A stretch of 64,000 nt of DNA, from assembly GCA_963575745.1 (NCBI GenBank), contig CAUYUJ010019278.1:99712-163711 (forward strand), read 5' to 3'. Positions within the stretch are counted from its first letter, which is position 1, and each line of letters begins with the position of its first letter. Positions 43,534-53,105 of this stretch are shown here, in pieces. The notes beneath the pieces are model-generated. The model worked only from the letters and a program-made list of their open reading frames with translations. It ran no database searches and was not told where the DNA came from. The stretch is from Prorocentrum cordatum (Eukaryota > Sar > Dinophyceae > Prorocentrales > Prorocentraceae). The position numbers were made by a program, and so were the translations under genes.

Positions 43534-44215
43534 CCTCCATAGAGTCAGGAACGCCCCCCTGCTGAGACTGCTGACTCTTGAGCCTTGCCAGCTCGGCCCG
43601 CCGTTTCTGGACCTCAGACTCCTGCTCCCCCCCATCCTCCAGCGAATGTTCTTTGCGAAGCTAGCACCTGACCAGATCTGCCCTGTTCCACTACTGGTCG
43701 CCCGTCGACGACGACCAGCTGTGCTTGACCACCCTCGCTTCCAAGAGCCACCAAGCGACGCCAAACTGCGGCTGCACTGGTCGGGCCGCTCGACGGGGAG
43801 GCGCATGGCATGACTTGGTTTTGCCTGGAAGCGAAGGCGGGGTAGGTAATTCACGCTCTGTGCCTGCAATACCACGGCCCGGCCTGGCCCAAGCCACGCC
43901 ACGCTGTCGCTCGTGCCCGCTCCGGGTCGGGCCTGCCCGCGTCGACTCCTCGCGCCCGGCCGCGGGACGCACGAGCGAGCGCTGGACCGCCAGGACAAGT
44001 GCGCGGTGCCGCTAGACAGGAGTGTGTGCTGAGTGTCCGTTGGTCCTCCTCCGCTTCTCCCCTGAAGCTTCTCTCGTGCCTCCTCGTTCATCCTCCCATC
44101 TCCCCCACGCACGGCAACAGGGAGGCAGTGGGAGACCCGAGCGGGAACAAATGAAGAAGGGATTGAGCGTTCAAAAGGGAGATGAGGCGAAGGTAGAAGA
44201 AAAAGAAACATGAAC

Positions 44216-44990
44216 ATTGACCTATTGCGCTCCGCGCGAATCCAAGAAATCCGCGCAGAGAGCCAAACATGTATGTGAATGTCGTGTCTTCGTCTTCGAG
44301 GAGGGCGTTGTTGGTACAGCTCCCTTTCGCGAGCCCACCGGATGAGAGGAAAAGGATTGGCTGAACTATGTCTGCATCAACCCCCTTTTAGGCAAGCGCG
44401 CTCCGCTACTCGCAGAGTCACTGCTCGCAAATGGCCTGGATCCGCCGTGGGGGATCTACGATATGCTACATCGAGGCGAACGTGTTTTTTCTTCGGCCCG
44501 ATGCATTACATCGAGGCGAATGTGGGTATGTTGTTTAGGACGTTTGCGAGTACAGTCATCGGCCTGACCTAAGGAACGATAAATAAGAAACGAAGCCCCA
44601 TTTTTATCCCAAGGAAGAACGCATAAGGAACGATAAATAGCACATAGCTCATAAGGATCTGTAATTAACGCATGCAAGCCTGAGGAACGACCGAGCCCCT
44701 TTTGAAAAGTAAGTGTTCCTTACTCAAGCCGCTCACTGTAGGCACTTTGCGAGTCGTGAAAGCGCTCGGTGGCGCCTTGGGAAACGCCCAGGCACTGGAG
44801 GCTCGAGGGTCGGGGAGAAAACTTTCCCCACGGGAGGAGTCGGGAGGCGGAGGCCGGAGGGACGGAGGAGAGCGGGGAGAGGCAGAGCGAGAAGCGGGAA
44901 GAGGGGCAGAGAGGAGGTACACGGGGCGCCTAGAGCAAAACAAGAACCCCACTTTGAATGAGGGAAAAAAGACCTAGAGGAAACAATGAC
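44216..44990. other. Intergenic; foldback arm and short duplications
   Basis: GCGCTCCGCGCGAATCCAAG at 44229-44248, running on through AAATCCGCGC, is a partial AACATAAAC-family foldback. TACATCGAGGCGAA is duplicated at 44468 and 44508, and AGGAACGATAAATA at 44572 and 44626. No gene is supported. Confidence 0.5.
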
Positions 44991-45055
44991 CTCACTTTGG
45001 AGGAGGGAAAATCCCAGAGAGAAAACAATACCCCCTGGGGAAAAAAACATAAGAC
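44935..45055 (+). repeat. Three degenerate tandem units (AACAAGAACCCCACTTTG..GAGGGAAAA)
   Basis: Units near 44938, 44982 and 45024 share AACA..GA/TACC-CC followed by a G/A-rich GGGAAAA. The consensus matches motifs at 22770 and 35806. Confidence 0.55.
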
Positions 45056-45690
45056 CAGCCTGCCAGGGGCACGACTCTTGGTAAAGCCCAGCTATGGATC
45101 TGCACTCCAAACTCGCGAGCCACGCAGCTGGCCTTACACCCGACCAGCAGGCCTGCGGACAAGCCCTTCAGCAAATCAACCATGTAGTTTCGCCTGCCAA
45201 CTGACCATCGCCCATCCAGACAGGAAGCCCACCAGCCGAGCCTGCCAGCCAATCAGCCAAATCACCGACGAACCCAATCGACCCAACAGTGCAGGCACAT
45301 CATCAGTGGGCAGCGGCAGAGGGCGAAACGGTTCAGACAATGACAAACTCGGATCACGCCCTTCTAAGAGATCACCCCAAAGAAACACATCATCACGCGC
45401 CTGGCGCCTGCAAATAGTCTCTTATGCATCCGACACTCGTGCGGGTATACCGGTTTTGTCACCCCAGGGCATGGCTCTAGTCCGAGTCGCTCGCTTGCGG
45501 GTCGAGCCCCGTGGCGCTTGACATACAGTCAGGCCTGGGCCAGCAGAGCATCCCTCAAGAACACGAGACCCTCCGCCGGCCAAAGCGTACAGAGCATCCA
45601 GCAAACACGAAGAACGGAAGGGTCGATCTTTTACAAGGCAGGGAGCTGGGGAAGTGCGCCAGGCCCCTCGCGCGGCGCCAGCGTCATCTC

Positions 45691-46340
45691 TCACTCGGGT
45701 TCCTCCGCCTTGGGGCCCCTGCGGCCTGGAGCGCCGGCTGTCAAGGAGGGGAGCTCGATGGCCGCCGTGCCGTAGCTGCCGTTGAAGGAGGAAGCGCCGA
45801 CGGTGCCAGGGAGGGGACAGTCGCCGTCCCGCTCCTTCTCCAGCAGGAATCGGCCGATGGTACTGACGTACGATATCCAGCCTTCCAGCTCGCCATCCAC
45901 CCGCAGCTTTGGCCAGGCCATCCTCGAAACCTCGGCGCCGAAGGTCACCCGAACACGCCGGCCCCTCTGCTCCTCCACTCTCAGGGAGCAGCCGCAGCTC
46001 ACGTTCGTGACCTGGGCCGACTTGAACGACTCGCCCTCTCTCACGAGAACCTTTGACAAAACTCGGTATCTTGCTCCGAGATCGAGCGGTTTCTGGTTGT
46101 CCACCAGGAACTGCACCGGGTCCTCTAGGCAGAAGACGTAACTCCAGAAACACCGCGCTGTCAGGAGCACGAACACGACGCCCTGGCTCGAAGGAAGCCC
46201 GGCGAAGCAGCGGAGCGTCCGCCCGAAGGGAAATGTGCGCCACCTCGCGAGGAGGTCCAGGAAAGAGCAGAGGCCGCCAAACCCCAGCACCTCCAGCTCC
46301 AGCACCTCGCCCAGCGGGACGCGCCGGCTGTGCAGGGGGA
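45691..46340 (-). CDS. Possible gene fragment with SH3-like domain
   Basis: The minus frame reads GARYRVLSKVLVREGESFKS, then a CSLRVEEQRGRRVRV strand pair, then GWISYVSTIGRFLL (about 46085-45825). This spacing is typical of small beta-barrel SH3-like (SH3b) domains. Upstream residues include a hydrophobic VVFVLLTARCFWSYVF that could be buried or membrane-associated. No good start Met lies before the domain; upstream the frame enters a foldback element (46367-46504), so this may be an internal exon or a pseudogene. The next minus-strand segments (45388-45000) have balanced composition (for example LPLPTDDVPALLGRLG) and could belong to the same locus. Function is unknown. Confidence 0.35.
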
Positions 46341-46366
46341 AGTCAGGGGAACGAGCAATGACAGAG

Positions 46367-46504
46367 ACATACAAACTCGGAGGTCCGCACGGATTTCTCG
46401 GATCGTCGCTGGACCCGGAGCGCGCCAGGGGCGGCGCCGGAGGCTCCGCCAGGAGGATCCAGCGCCGATCCGAAAAATCCGCGCGCACATCAGAGTTTTT
46501 ATGT
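46367..46504. mobile_element. Foldback element, AACATAAAC family, complete copy
   Basis: ACATACAAACTCGGAGGTCC at the left pairs with the right end (CAGAGTTTTTATGT), and CGGATTTCTCGGATC pairs with GATCCGAAAAATCCG. The centre is a GGCGCCGG/GGCTCCGCC palindrome. Confidence 0.7.
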
Positions 46505-46507
46505 TTA

Positions 46508-46678
46508 CAGTGGAGGCCAGTTCACAAGAAAACTTTCACGAGAAAACCAACCCTCAGACCCCAGGACATCCATGGATTGTTGGTGTGGGAGCGTCACGCG
46601 TTCTATGGCAGAAACATCGAACCCCATGCAACCCAGGGCACCCTGGTGGCAAGCAGGGTGTTTCTCGGCATGGACCTT
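46508..46678 (+). repeat. Dispersed about 165-bp repeat, copy 3
   Basis: Same order of motifs as 26165-26335, including GTTCACAAGAAAACTTTCAC, GGATTGTTGGTGTGGGAGCG and CAGGGCACCCTGG. It lies 4 bp after a foldback element. Confidence 0.65.
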
Positions 46679-46799
46679 CATTGTAGGCGGCCCTGGATGG
46701 CAAAGCAGCTCGCTTGTGGCCAGCGCCTCCTGGCACCAGAGGCGCCAGATGTGTCGAGGGAAGCGCCAGGCGGCGGAGCCGAAACCAGCTGGAGGATTA

Positions 46800-47064
46800 T
46801 GAGGAGAAGGGGGAGGAGCAGGAGGAGGGGGAGGAGGAGGAGGAGGAGGAGGAGGAGGAGGAGGAGGAGAAGGAGGAAGAGGAGGAGGAGGAGGAGGAGG
46901 AGGAGGAGGAGGAGGAGATGGAGGAGGAGGAGGAGGAGGAGGAGAAGGAGGACAAAGAGAAAGAGGAGGGAGGAGGAGGAGCAGGAGGAGGGGGAGGAGG
47001 AGGAGGGAGGAGGAGGAGGAGGAGGAGGAGGAGGAGGAAAAGGAGGAGGAGGAGGAGGAGGAGG
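46800..47064 (+). repeat. (GGA)n microsatellite
   Basis: GGA triplets with GGAAGA and GACAAAGA interruptions. Confidence 0.95.
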
Positions 47065-47946
47065 TGTTTCTTGGCGTGGGTCCCCACTGCATGCCACTGT
47101 TCGCTCCCCCTGGGAAGTCTATCCGGAGCGCGTCGGGCTCGCGGGCCACGCGCCTGGGAACAAGGGCCAGGGACCCGAGGAAGGCCGCGCCGGCCAGGAA
47201 CGCCTCGGGGATCGTCTGACCCGGGTCAATCCAGCCCCGGGTCAGTCATGGGACGCACTGGGACATACTAATTACCACTACACGTCCTCCTTGGAGGCGC
47301 GCGTCCGACCCGAACATATAGTATACCCATCTTGTGGTAGATCGTTTCCCGAGCGGGTGTGGCCAGGAAACGCCCGCCACGACGCATATACCATAATATT
47401 TCTCGGTGCGCGTGTCGCCCCTGGGGGTGCGACGCACATCTAGTATAAGCATGTTGGGGTGATGCCGAAGTCAGGGCTTGCAGAATCCTGCAAGATCCCG
47501 CAAGATCCTGCACCCACACCCGGGTCAATGCGAAGGATCCTGCATGATCCTGCAGGATCCTGCACCCAAGCCCTGGGCAACGCGGCCCTGGCCCTGCAGG
47601 ATGCAGCAAGATCGGGCGCTCTGGCTGGCCCCCGTTTGCGCTGACCCCCGTTTTGGACGCCCGAAATGGGTACGGAAGATATGGGTACAATGCCCGACAA
47701 CAAATGTTGTCCCAGAACAACAGCGGCCGCTGTTGGGCGGGCGGCCTCCTGTCTCGAATAGACACAGGCCGCGGCGGCGCGGACAGCGAGTCCTGTCCAA
47801 AATGAACAAGAACTGCTGGTGGGCATCGTACCCATTCTTTTCGTGCCCACATCGTTCGTGCAGACCGTTTGCATTGACCCCCGTCTCTTGAGCCTCGACC
47901 TACCCCCCTCTGCGCGTGGCCGGCGAGGGGCGGCACGCGCCCAGGG
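47065..47946 (+). repeat. GGATCCTGCA dispersed family, copy 2, with flanking sequence
   Basis: GACCCGGGTCAATCCAGCCC at 47220 and the CAGGATCCTGCA-rich core at 47480-47620, ending in GTTTGCATTGACCCCCGTCT at 47867, are shared with copies at 21415, 55000 and 60110. Between them an ACGATTGCG-free unique stretch of about 200 bp is inserted. No ORF is credible. Confidence 0.6.
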
Positions 47947-48275
47947 AGAGGAGGAGGAGGAGGAGGAGGAGGAGGAGGAGGAGGAGGAGGAGGAAGAGGA
48001 GGAGGAGGAGGGGGAGGAGGAGGAGGAGGAGGGAGGAGGAGGAGGGAGGAGGGAGGAGGGGAGGAGGAGGAGTAGAGGAGGAGGAGGAGTAGAGGAGGAG
48101 GAGGAGGAGGAGGAGGAGGAGGAGGAGGAGGAGGAGGAGGAGGAGGAGGAGGAGGAGGAGAGGAGAGGAGGAGGAGAAGAGGGAGGAGGAAGAGGAGGAG
48201 GAGGAGGAGAGGAGGAGGAGGAGGAGGGGGAGGAGGAGGAGGAGGAGGAGGAGGAGGAGGAGGAGGAGGAGGAGG
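47947..48275 (+). repeat. (GGA)n microsatellite, downstream flank of LINE-D
   Basis: GGA triplets over about 330 bp. On the minus strand this is a (TCC)n tract directly after the LINE-D 3' end. Confidence 0.95.
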
Positions 48276-48320
48276 ATTTTTCCCTCGGAGGCCCTCGAGG
48301 CAGAACAAAGAAAAACCTGC

Positions 48321-51300
48321 CTAACCCGATCGACGGGAGGCAGCTGCAGCTTCTTCCCGCGCACGAACGCGGGCCGCCAAAGCCTCCATGCCAGGGGTTG
48401 ACACGAGGCGCAAGCGGGAGGCCGTCTGTCTACCACCTTGTGTGGCCGCGACCTCCAGAACAAAATCGGCGGAGCGACGGCAAGGGTCCGTGACACGATT
48501 ATCATTGTAAAAGTGAGGGTGGAGCCCCTGCTTGATACGGGAGAGGGTCTGGGATCTCGTGCCCAGCTTCCCACAGCACCGCGTCGCCAGCAAAACACAC
48601 CTCTTCGAAGAGTAGGCCCCACACCTGTAGCAAAACACTAAAGGCTCCTGGGCTTCATTGTCAATCATCGAGCAAGCTAGGAGGTGCCCCCGTTCCTCGG
48701 CATCCTTCAGATTCCGAAAGGCAGTGGGGACCCCTTTGCACCCTACCATCGATCTATCCTGATCCCAGGTGATCGAGAAACACTTGGTGCACCTCCAGGC
48801 TACCCCCGAGTCGATCTCGCACCAGTCGTGCCAACTCGGATCTCTGACAGCCGCCGCAGTCCGAAGGCCTCTGGCAGAGCGACGAAACTCCATCTTGGGG
48901 TAGCAGGAAAGCACCGCATCAAACATTCGAACTAAATCTTTCACACGCTTCACGCACACATCAAGAGCCTCGAGGTCTTCTGTCGGAACCCCTGGGTGAA
49001 GTGTCAGTGCGTGCTTGGCTAACCTATCAGCATCAGCATTTCCCAGTGCAATGCGACGCTCCAAAATCGGTAAAGCCAACATCACCTCCTCAGACCTGTG
49101 GGCAGGGGTGTAGGAGGCAGGTCCCAGACAGCCCTGAGGGTCGTGTTCCATGGCAAGTCTCCTAAGGCCCGCAAACATCTGCTTTGGGCACAGCTGTTCC
49201 CGACAACTAGCATTGTGCAGATTAACGGCACCAGAGCAGTCACTGTGAGGTGTGGCAGGGTAATCTATGACACAGCTGAGCGTGGCCATGCCAAGATGCT
49301 CCGCCGACTGCGGGGTCTGGAACAAGGTGGGCCATACTGTGCCCATCATCCGTGCCTGAATCTTGTATTCGGGGCTAGGTGCTAGGAACACAGCCCCGAA
49401 CGCCGCGCGTTGGAGCTCCTTAAACACCTGCTGAGTTGCTGAGCCGTCAACCACGGGCTCACACCCACGGGTCAGCTCAAGAAAATCTTCAAAACTGATT
49501 TCCTGGCCCTCGGAATCCTGAAAGATCGGGTCGAGGTTCCAGGACGGTCCAGGGACCACAGGCTGAGGCACAATGAGCCTCGTCCAAAACAAAAGCTCCT
49601 GGGGCTCGGCAGCTTTCACCTGATCAATCAACTCCTGACTGACATACTCGAGCCTCTGTTCAGCCACGCTCGGACAGAGCCATTGCCGATGGAACAGGGA
49701 GTCGGGTTCCCCACACAAAGGACAGCCCCCCCCGTGGTCATGCCCGCACGCTCTCAACCGATCTCCCGTCCAACAGGCACCTGAAAACACAGCCGAAAGC
49801 CAATATTTTTGTCTGGCCGTGGTCTTACGTGAGCGAAACAACTTAGCGACAGGGTCTGGGCAGACTCTGACATCATTGAAATCATCTAAGTCGGTGGCCA
49901 TCTTGCGCTCAAGGGCTCTCTGCACGCCAGCCTCGAGCTGCTTGGCCACTAACGCTGGGGAGGTGTACATTAAATCAACCACGCGATCACGGTCATCTCT
50001 CCACAGCGCAAAATTATCTGCACGCCACCCGATACGATGGAGGGAGAGGAGCATTCTGTGCACTGGACCTTTAGACTTACGCCAGACAGTGGGGCCTAAC
50101 TCAGGAGAGGAACTCGATATTGCACGCCATATCCGAATATGATCCCGAAAAGAGAAGTGGCACACCGTGGGCTCCGTGAGGCTCTGCCAGAGGCTGTTCG
50201 ACCACTGAAGTGCTGGGGCGACCGCCTGACGCCACGCAGGGTCTCCATGAAGCACACACTTCGCTGTCAAGCTTGCTCCCCGATGGGCAGGAGACTTGCC
50301 TGACATAAGCACTGAACGTAAAGAGGCCAACTCATGATCAGAAACTCCTAGGACCATGCTGTCGAAACCTGCTGCTGGCCGTACTCCTGCAACATATATC
50401 TTGTTAATACGCGTACGGTCCCTGGGAAGCTTCTTCTTATAGTGCTGGAGGAGTCGGCTACGAATTCGCATATCGTGAAACCGTTGCCGCCGCCGAGCTC
50501 TAGCCTTCTTAGCCGATAACCCCTGACCAGGTGCTAGGTCAACGCCCAGCGACACCGTGGAGTTCGTGGCCGAAGAAGGGCATATTGGCTGAAGTCGCCT
50601 GCGCAGCTTGGAAGCTATCCTGCTGGACGACGAAAAAGATACCGCTTTGTCTTCAGCTAGCCGCACACCTAAACGTGTCTGAAAAACCCACTTCAAATCT
50701 TTCGCAGCCTTGACCAAATCGTGCATAATAACACTTTCGGGACCATGGGCCGAAACCGTGTCGTCGTCGACGTACGATCCCAGACTAACCCCAGGATTTC
50801 GGCTAGACCAGAGATCAAACTCGAACACCGCGTAAACCTTCACGAAAACATCATTGAACATGTCCCCTGCTGGTAAACCGTTTTGCGCAAACTGAATAAG
50901 CGGGCAATGATGAGCTCCCAGACGGAGTACTCTCGGGGACCTCCAGAGGTTGTACAGGACTTTTATGAGAACCATTGGTATACGCCAGTACATGGCCCGA
51001 TCCCTCAGCCACAGGAGCCGAAAAGACTCGTAGTACTTCATACCGTCCCAAATGAAACCTGCCGTGTAATCGCCCTTTTCGGAGGTCTCCTCGGCTCTCA
51101 CACTTTGTTGCCATATCGATACCTCTGCAGACTGCCCCGCACCAAAAGACCAGTAAGGCCGTTGGGCCCGATCCAGGAAAGAATCAGCCTGAGGTCTCCG
51201 AAGTCGCTCCCAAACTCGAACAAACGATCCCAGAAGAAGAATCGGCCTGAGACCTCCTTTGGGCTTCTCCAGTAAAGGCAGCAGCATCCACAGTAGCTGC

Positions 51301-53105
51301 GCGGGGAAAAGGCCCAGCCGCTCCACGGCCTCGTAGAGCACGGCCAGGCACGTGAGGCCCTCGTCGGAGAGGGCACCGACATGCCGCGGGTGAAATCCAT
51401 CTAAGCTCTGGGCGGTGTGGCGGCTGAAGCTCAGAGACGCTTTCCGAAGTTCATCAACGCTGGCCCGAGGGAAACATTGACGATCAGGAATCCAGGCTTC
51501 AGGTGGCTTCAAATCCGCTCCCCAGAATCTTCCCAAAGTTTGAGCTTCATCCTCCAGAAGGGCATGTGGATCCGCAGTAAACACTCCAGGAGCACTCTGG
51601 ATAACTGTCGGCTGCCAAACCTTTTTCAGCTTCGTAAAACGATGCATTATCCGAGCTGAGCCAGCGAGGGCCCGTTCCTGCCAGAGGTCCCACGACTCCC
51701 GCTGTATACGATCCCCATCCACCCCAGCTTGCTCATAATCATCACGAACATCCTCTAACAGCTGCTGAGCTAGCTCAAGCCACTCCTGCCGATGGAAGCT
51801 GCTGTGGTGTTGCCAGCTCCTCGCCAGAGTGCGCATGGCACGGAGGGAGGCATCCAGGCGCACAGACAGGCCTTCGCCAGGGCAGGAGTCCTGGAGCGAT
51901 ACCTGAAGCTGGATGCAACACTGGACGGTGTCCTCAGTCGCATCTTGCACCGTCAGAATAAATTCTTGAAAAGACTGGTACAGCCACCTCCAACCAGCAG
52001 CGATCTGGAGCTTATCCTCAGGATCCTTCGGGCGATAGAAAACTGAAACCCAAGACGATTTGATCGTTCGCGAACGCTCGCCCAACTCCTTCGGCTCGAA
52101 ACCTAAAGTGCGGGTAAGCTCCAGCTCGGCGACGTCCACAAACTGCGCCCATGCATTATTCAAAACTCTCCAGGCCACCGTGGCCTTCTCGTGCATGGCC
52201 CAAGCCGCTGCCTGCGCAGCGTGAGCAAGAGCGCCTTGCCACGCTGGTGGTTGAGGCCGCGGTCCAAAAGGCACATCAACAGGTAGGCGCTGATAGCTAC
52301 GGTACACTAGCTGCCTGATGGAAAGAGCATCTGCACGAACCTTGAGTTGGACAGGTCTGTGGGGCTTGACATCCCAAGACATGACCGCTGCAACTCCAGA
52401 GATCAATCTAGACAAACCGGGGCCCATGACGAAGAAATCTATAATTGTGTTCGTAGACGGAGTACGACACGTGTGCTCAATCGGCGCCAAAACCAACATC
52501 CCCAGCTTGCGTGGAACTCCAGAGGCCTCCAGAAACTGTGGGGTGAGATTCCAGTCCCCCGCCAGGATCGTATGAGTTGGGTCATTCACCTGCTTACCTA
52601 TCTTCGCGATCATCTGTACGTTGGCCTCGCTGAGGCCCTCCGATGTCTTCAAATAGACCGAGAAAACCGTCACCGTGGGCCACCCAGGGAAGTCCGCCAG
52701 AACCTTGATAGCTCGTCCAGGAACAACTGGGCCAGGACCTTCTGGAGGCCATCGTAAACCAATGCTGAGCCGAGCGAAGACGGCGACACCGCACGAGACC
52801 TTGCCTGTCTCTGGGTTCAAGAACGAGGGGCCGAACAGGGCGTGGAAACCGAGCGAGCGTGCCGAGGCCGTAGCTTGTCCCAAGAAGGAAACACTGATGC
52901 CTATCTCCTGGGCGCACACAATCACCGCCGAAGTCTCTCGTAACCTTCGCCGAAGTGTCTTCCAACAAGAACCGTTGAACGTCTCAATAAAAAACGGGTC
53001 CCCTCTGGCTACCTTGGGGCCTCCACGCAGAGGTGGCACAGGTACTCCAGTGGAGGACAGCGGAATGCCTGACAAGAGGGGCGCACGGCAGCAGTGAAGG
53101 GCATC
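48321..53105 (-). CDS. LINE-D ORF2: endonuclease, reverse transcriptase, zinc knuckle, RNase H
   Basis: Counting from just after the ORF1 stop, 1594 codons are open. EEP: E67 in CAQE, GDWN with D184, IDFFV (about 212), and HRPV (about 249). RT: DGFHPRHVG (about 571), LLEKPKGGLRPI (about 610), GLPAGDMFND (about 742), and Y778-V-D-D in SYVDDDT. Zinc knuckle GCPLCGEPDSLFH..C at about 1126-1143. RNase H about 1215-1365: D1220 in VVDGSA, E near 1268 in SAEHL, D near 1291, and D in GNADADRLAKHAL. C-terminal Cys pairs WRCTKC (about 1437) and CYRCG (about 1494). The same frame is open upstream to 54251 through ORF1, but that part is a shadow. No Met occurs near the ORF2 start; the first is inside the EEP domain. 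ORF2 lies in +1 relation to ORF1. Confidence 0.85.
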   Translation of the reverse strand, partial: DALHCCRAPLLSGIPLSSTGVPVPPLRGGPKVARGDPFFIETFNGSCWKTLRRRLRETSAVIVCAQEIGISVSFLGQATASARSLGFHALFGPSFLNPETGKVSCGVAVFARLSIGLRWPPEGPGPVVPGRAIKVLADFPGWPTVTVFSVYLKTSEGLSEANVQMIAKIGKQVNDPTHTILAGDWNLTPQFLEASGVPRKLGMLVLAPIEHTCRTPSTNTIIDFFVMGPGLSRLISGVAAVMSWDVKPHRPVQLKVRADALSIRQLVYRSYQRLPVDVPFGPRPQPPAWQGALAHAAQAAAWAMHEKATVAWRVLNNAWAQFVDVAELELTRTLGFEPKELGERSRTIKSSWVSVFYRPKDPEDKLQIAAGWRWLYQSFQEFILTVQDATEDTVQCCIQLQVSLQDSCPGEGLSVRLDASLRAMRTLARSWQHHSSFHRQEWLELAQQLLEDVRDDYEQAGVDGDRIQRESWDLWQERALAGSARIMHRFTKLKKVWQPTVIQSAPGVFTADPHALLEDEAQTLGRFWGADLKPPEAWIPDRQCFPRASVDELRKASLSFSRHTAQSLDGFHPRHVGALSDEGLTCLAVLYEAVERLGLFPAQLLWMLLPLLEKPKGGLRPILLLGSFVRVWERLRRPQADSFLDRAQRPYWSFGAGQSAEVSIWQQSVRAEETSEKGDYTAGFIWDGMKYYESFRLLWLRDRAMYWRIPMVLIKVLYNLWRSPRVLRLGAHHCPLIQFAQNGLPAGDMFNDVFVKVYAVFEFDLWSSRNPGVSLGSYVDDDTVSAHGPESVIMHDLVKAAKDLKWVFQTRLGVRLAEDKAVSFSSSSRIASKLRRRLQPICPSSATNSTVSLGVDLAPGQGLSAKKARARRRQRFHDMRIRSRLLQHYKKKLPRDRTRINKIYVAGVRPAAGFDSMVLGVSDHELASLRSVLMSGKSPAHRGASLTAKCVLHGDPAWRQAVAPALQWSNSLWQSLTEPTVCHFSFRDHIRIWRAISSSSPELGPTVWRKSKGPVHRMLLSLHRIGWRADNFALWRDDRDRVVDLMYTSPALVAKQLEAGVQRALERKMATDLDDFNDVRVCPDPVAKLFRSRKTTARQKYWLSAVFSGACWTGDRLRACGHDHGGGCPLCGEPDSLFHRQWLCPSVAEQRLEYVSQELIDQVKAAEPQELLFWTRLIVPQPVVPGPSWNLDPIFQDSEGQEISFEDFLELTRGCEPVVDGSATQQVFKELQRAAFGAVFLAPSPEYKIQARMMGTVWPTLFQTPQSAEHLGMATLSCVIDYPATPHSDCSGAVNLHNASCREQLCPKQMFAGLRRLAMEHDPQGCLGPASYTPAHRSEEVMLALPILERRIALGNADADRLAKHALTLHPGVPTEDLEALDVCVKRVKDLVRMFDAVLSCYPKMEFRRSARGLRTAAAVRDPSWHDWCEIDSGVAWRCTKCFSITWDQDRSMVGCKGVPTAFRNLKDAEERGHLLACSMIDNEAQEPLVFCYRCGAYSSKRCVLLATRCCGKLGTRSQTLSRIKQGLHPHFYNDNRVTDPCRRSADFVLEVAATQGGRQTASRLRLVSTPGMEALAARVRAREEAAAASRRSG

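Larger units (their letters stand above)
38936..43811 (-). mobile_element. LINE-C: heavily decayed minus-strand LINE
   Basis: Reading on the minus strand gives, in order, a coiled-coil ORF1 segment (43530-42688), endonuclease pieces (42660-41980), a linker, a C-terminal RT/zinc-knuckle region (41080-40200) and an RNase H-like remnant (40100-39220). Each part lies in a different frame from the next. No RT catalytic YxDD box was found, and the space between 41750 and 41100 is too short for a full RT. The layout resembles LINE-D, not LINE-A. Confidence 0.6.
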
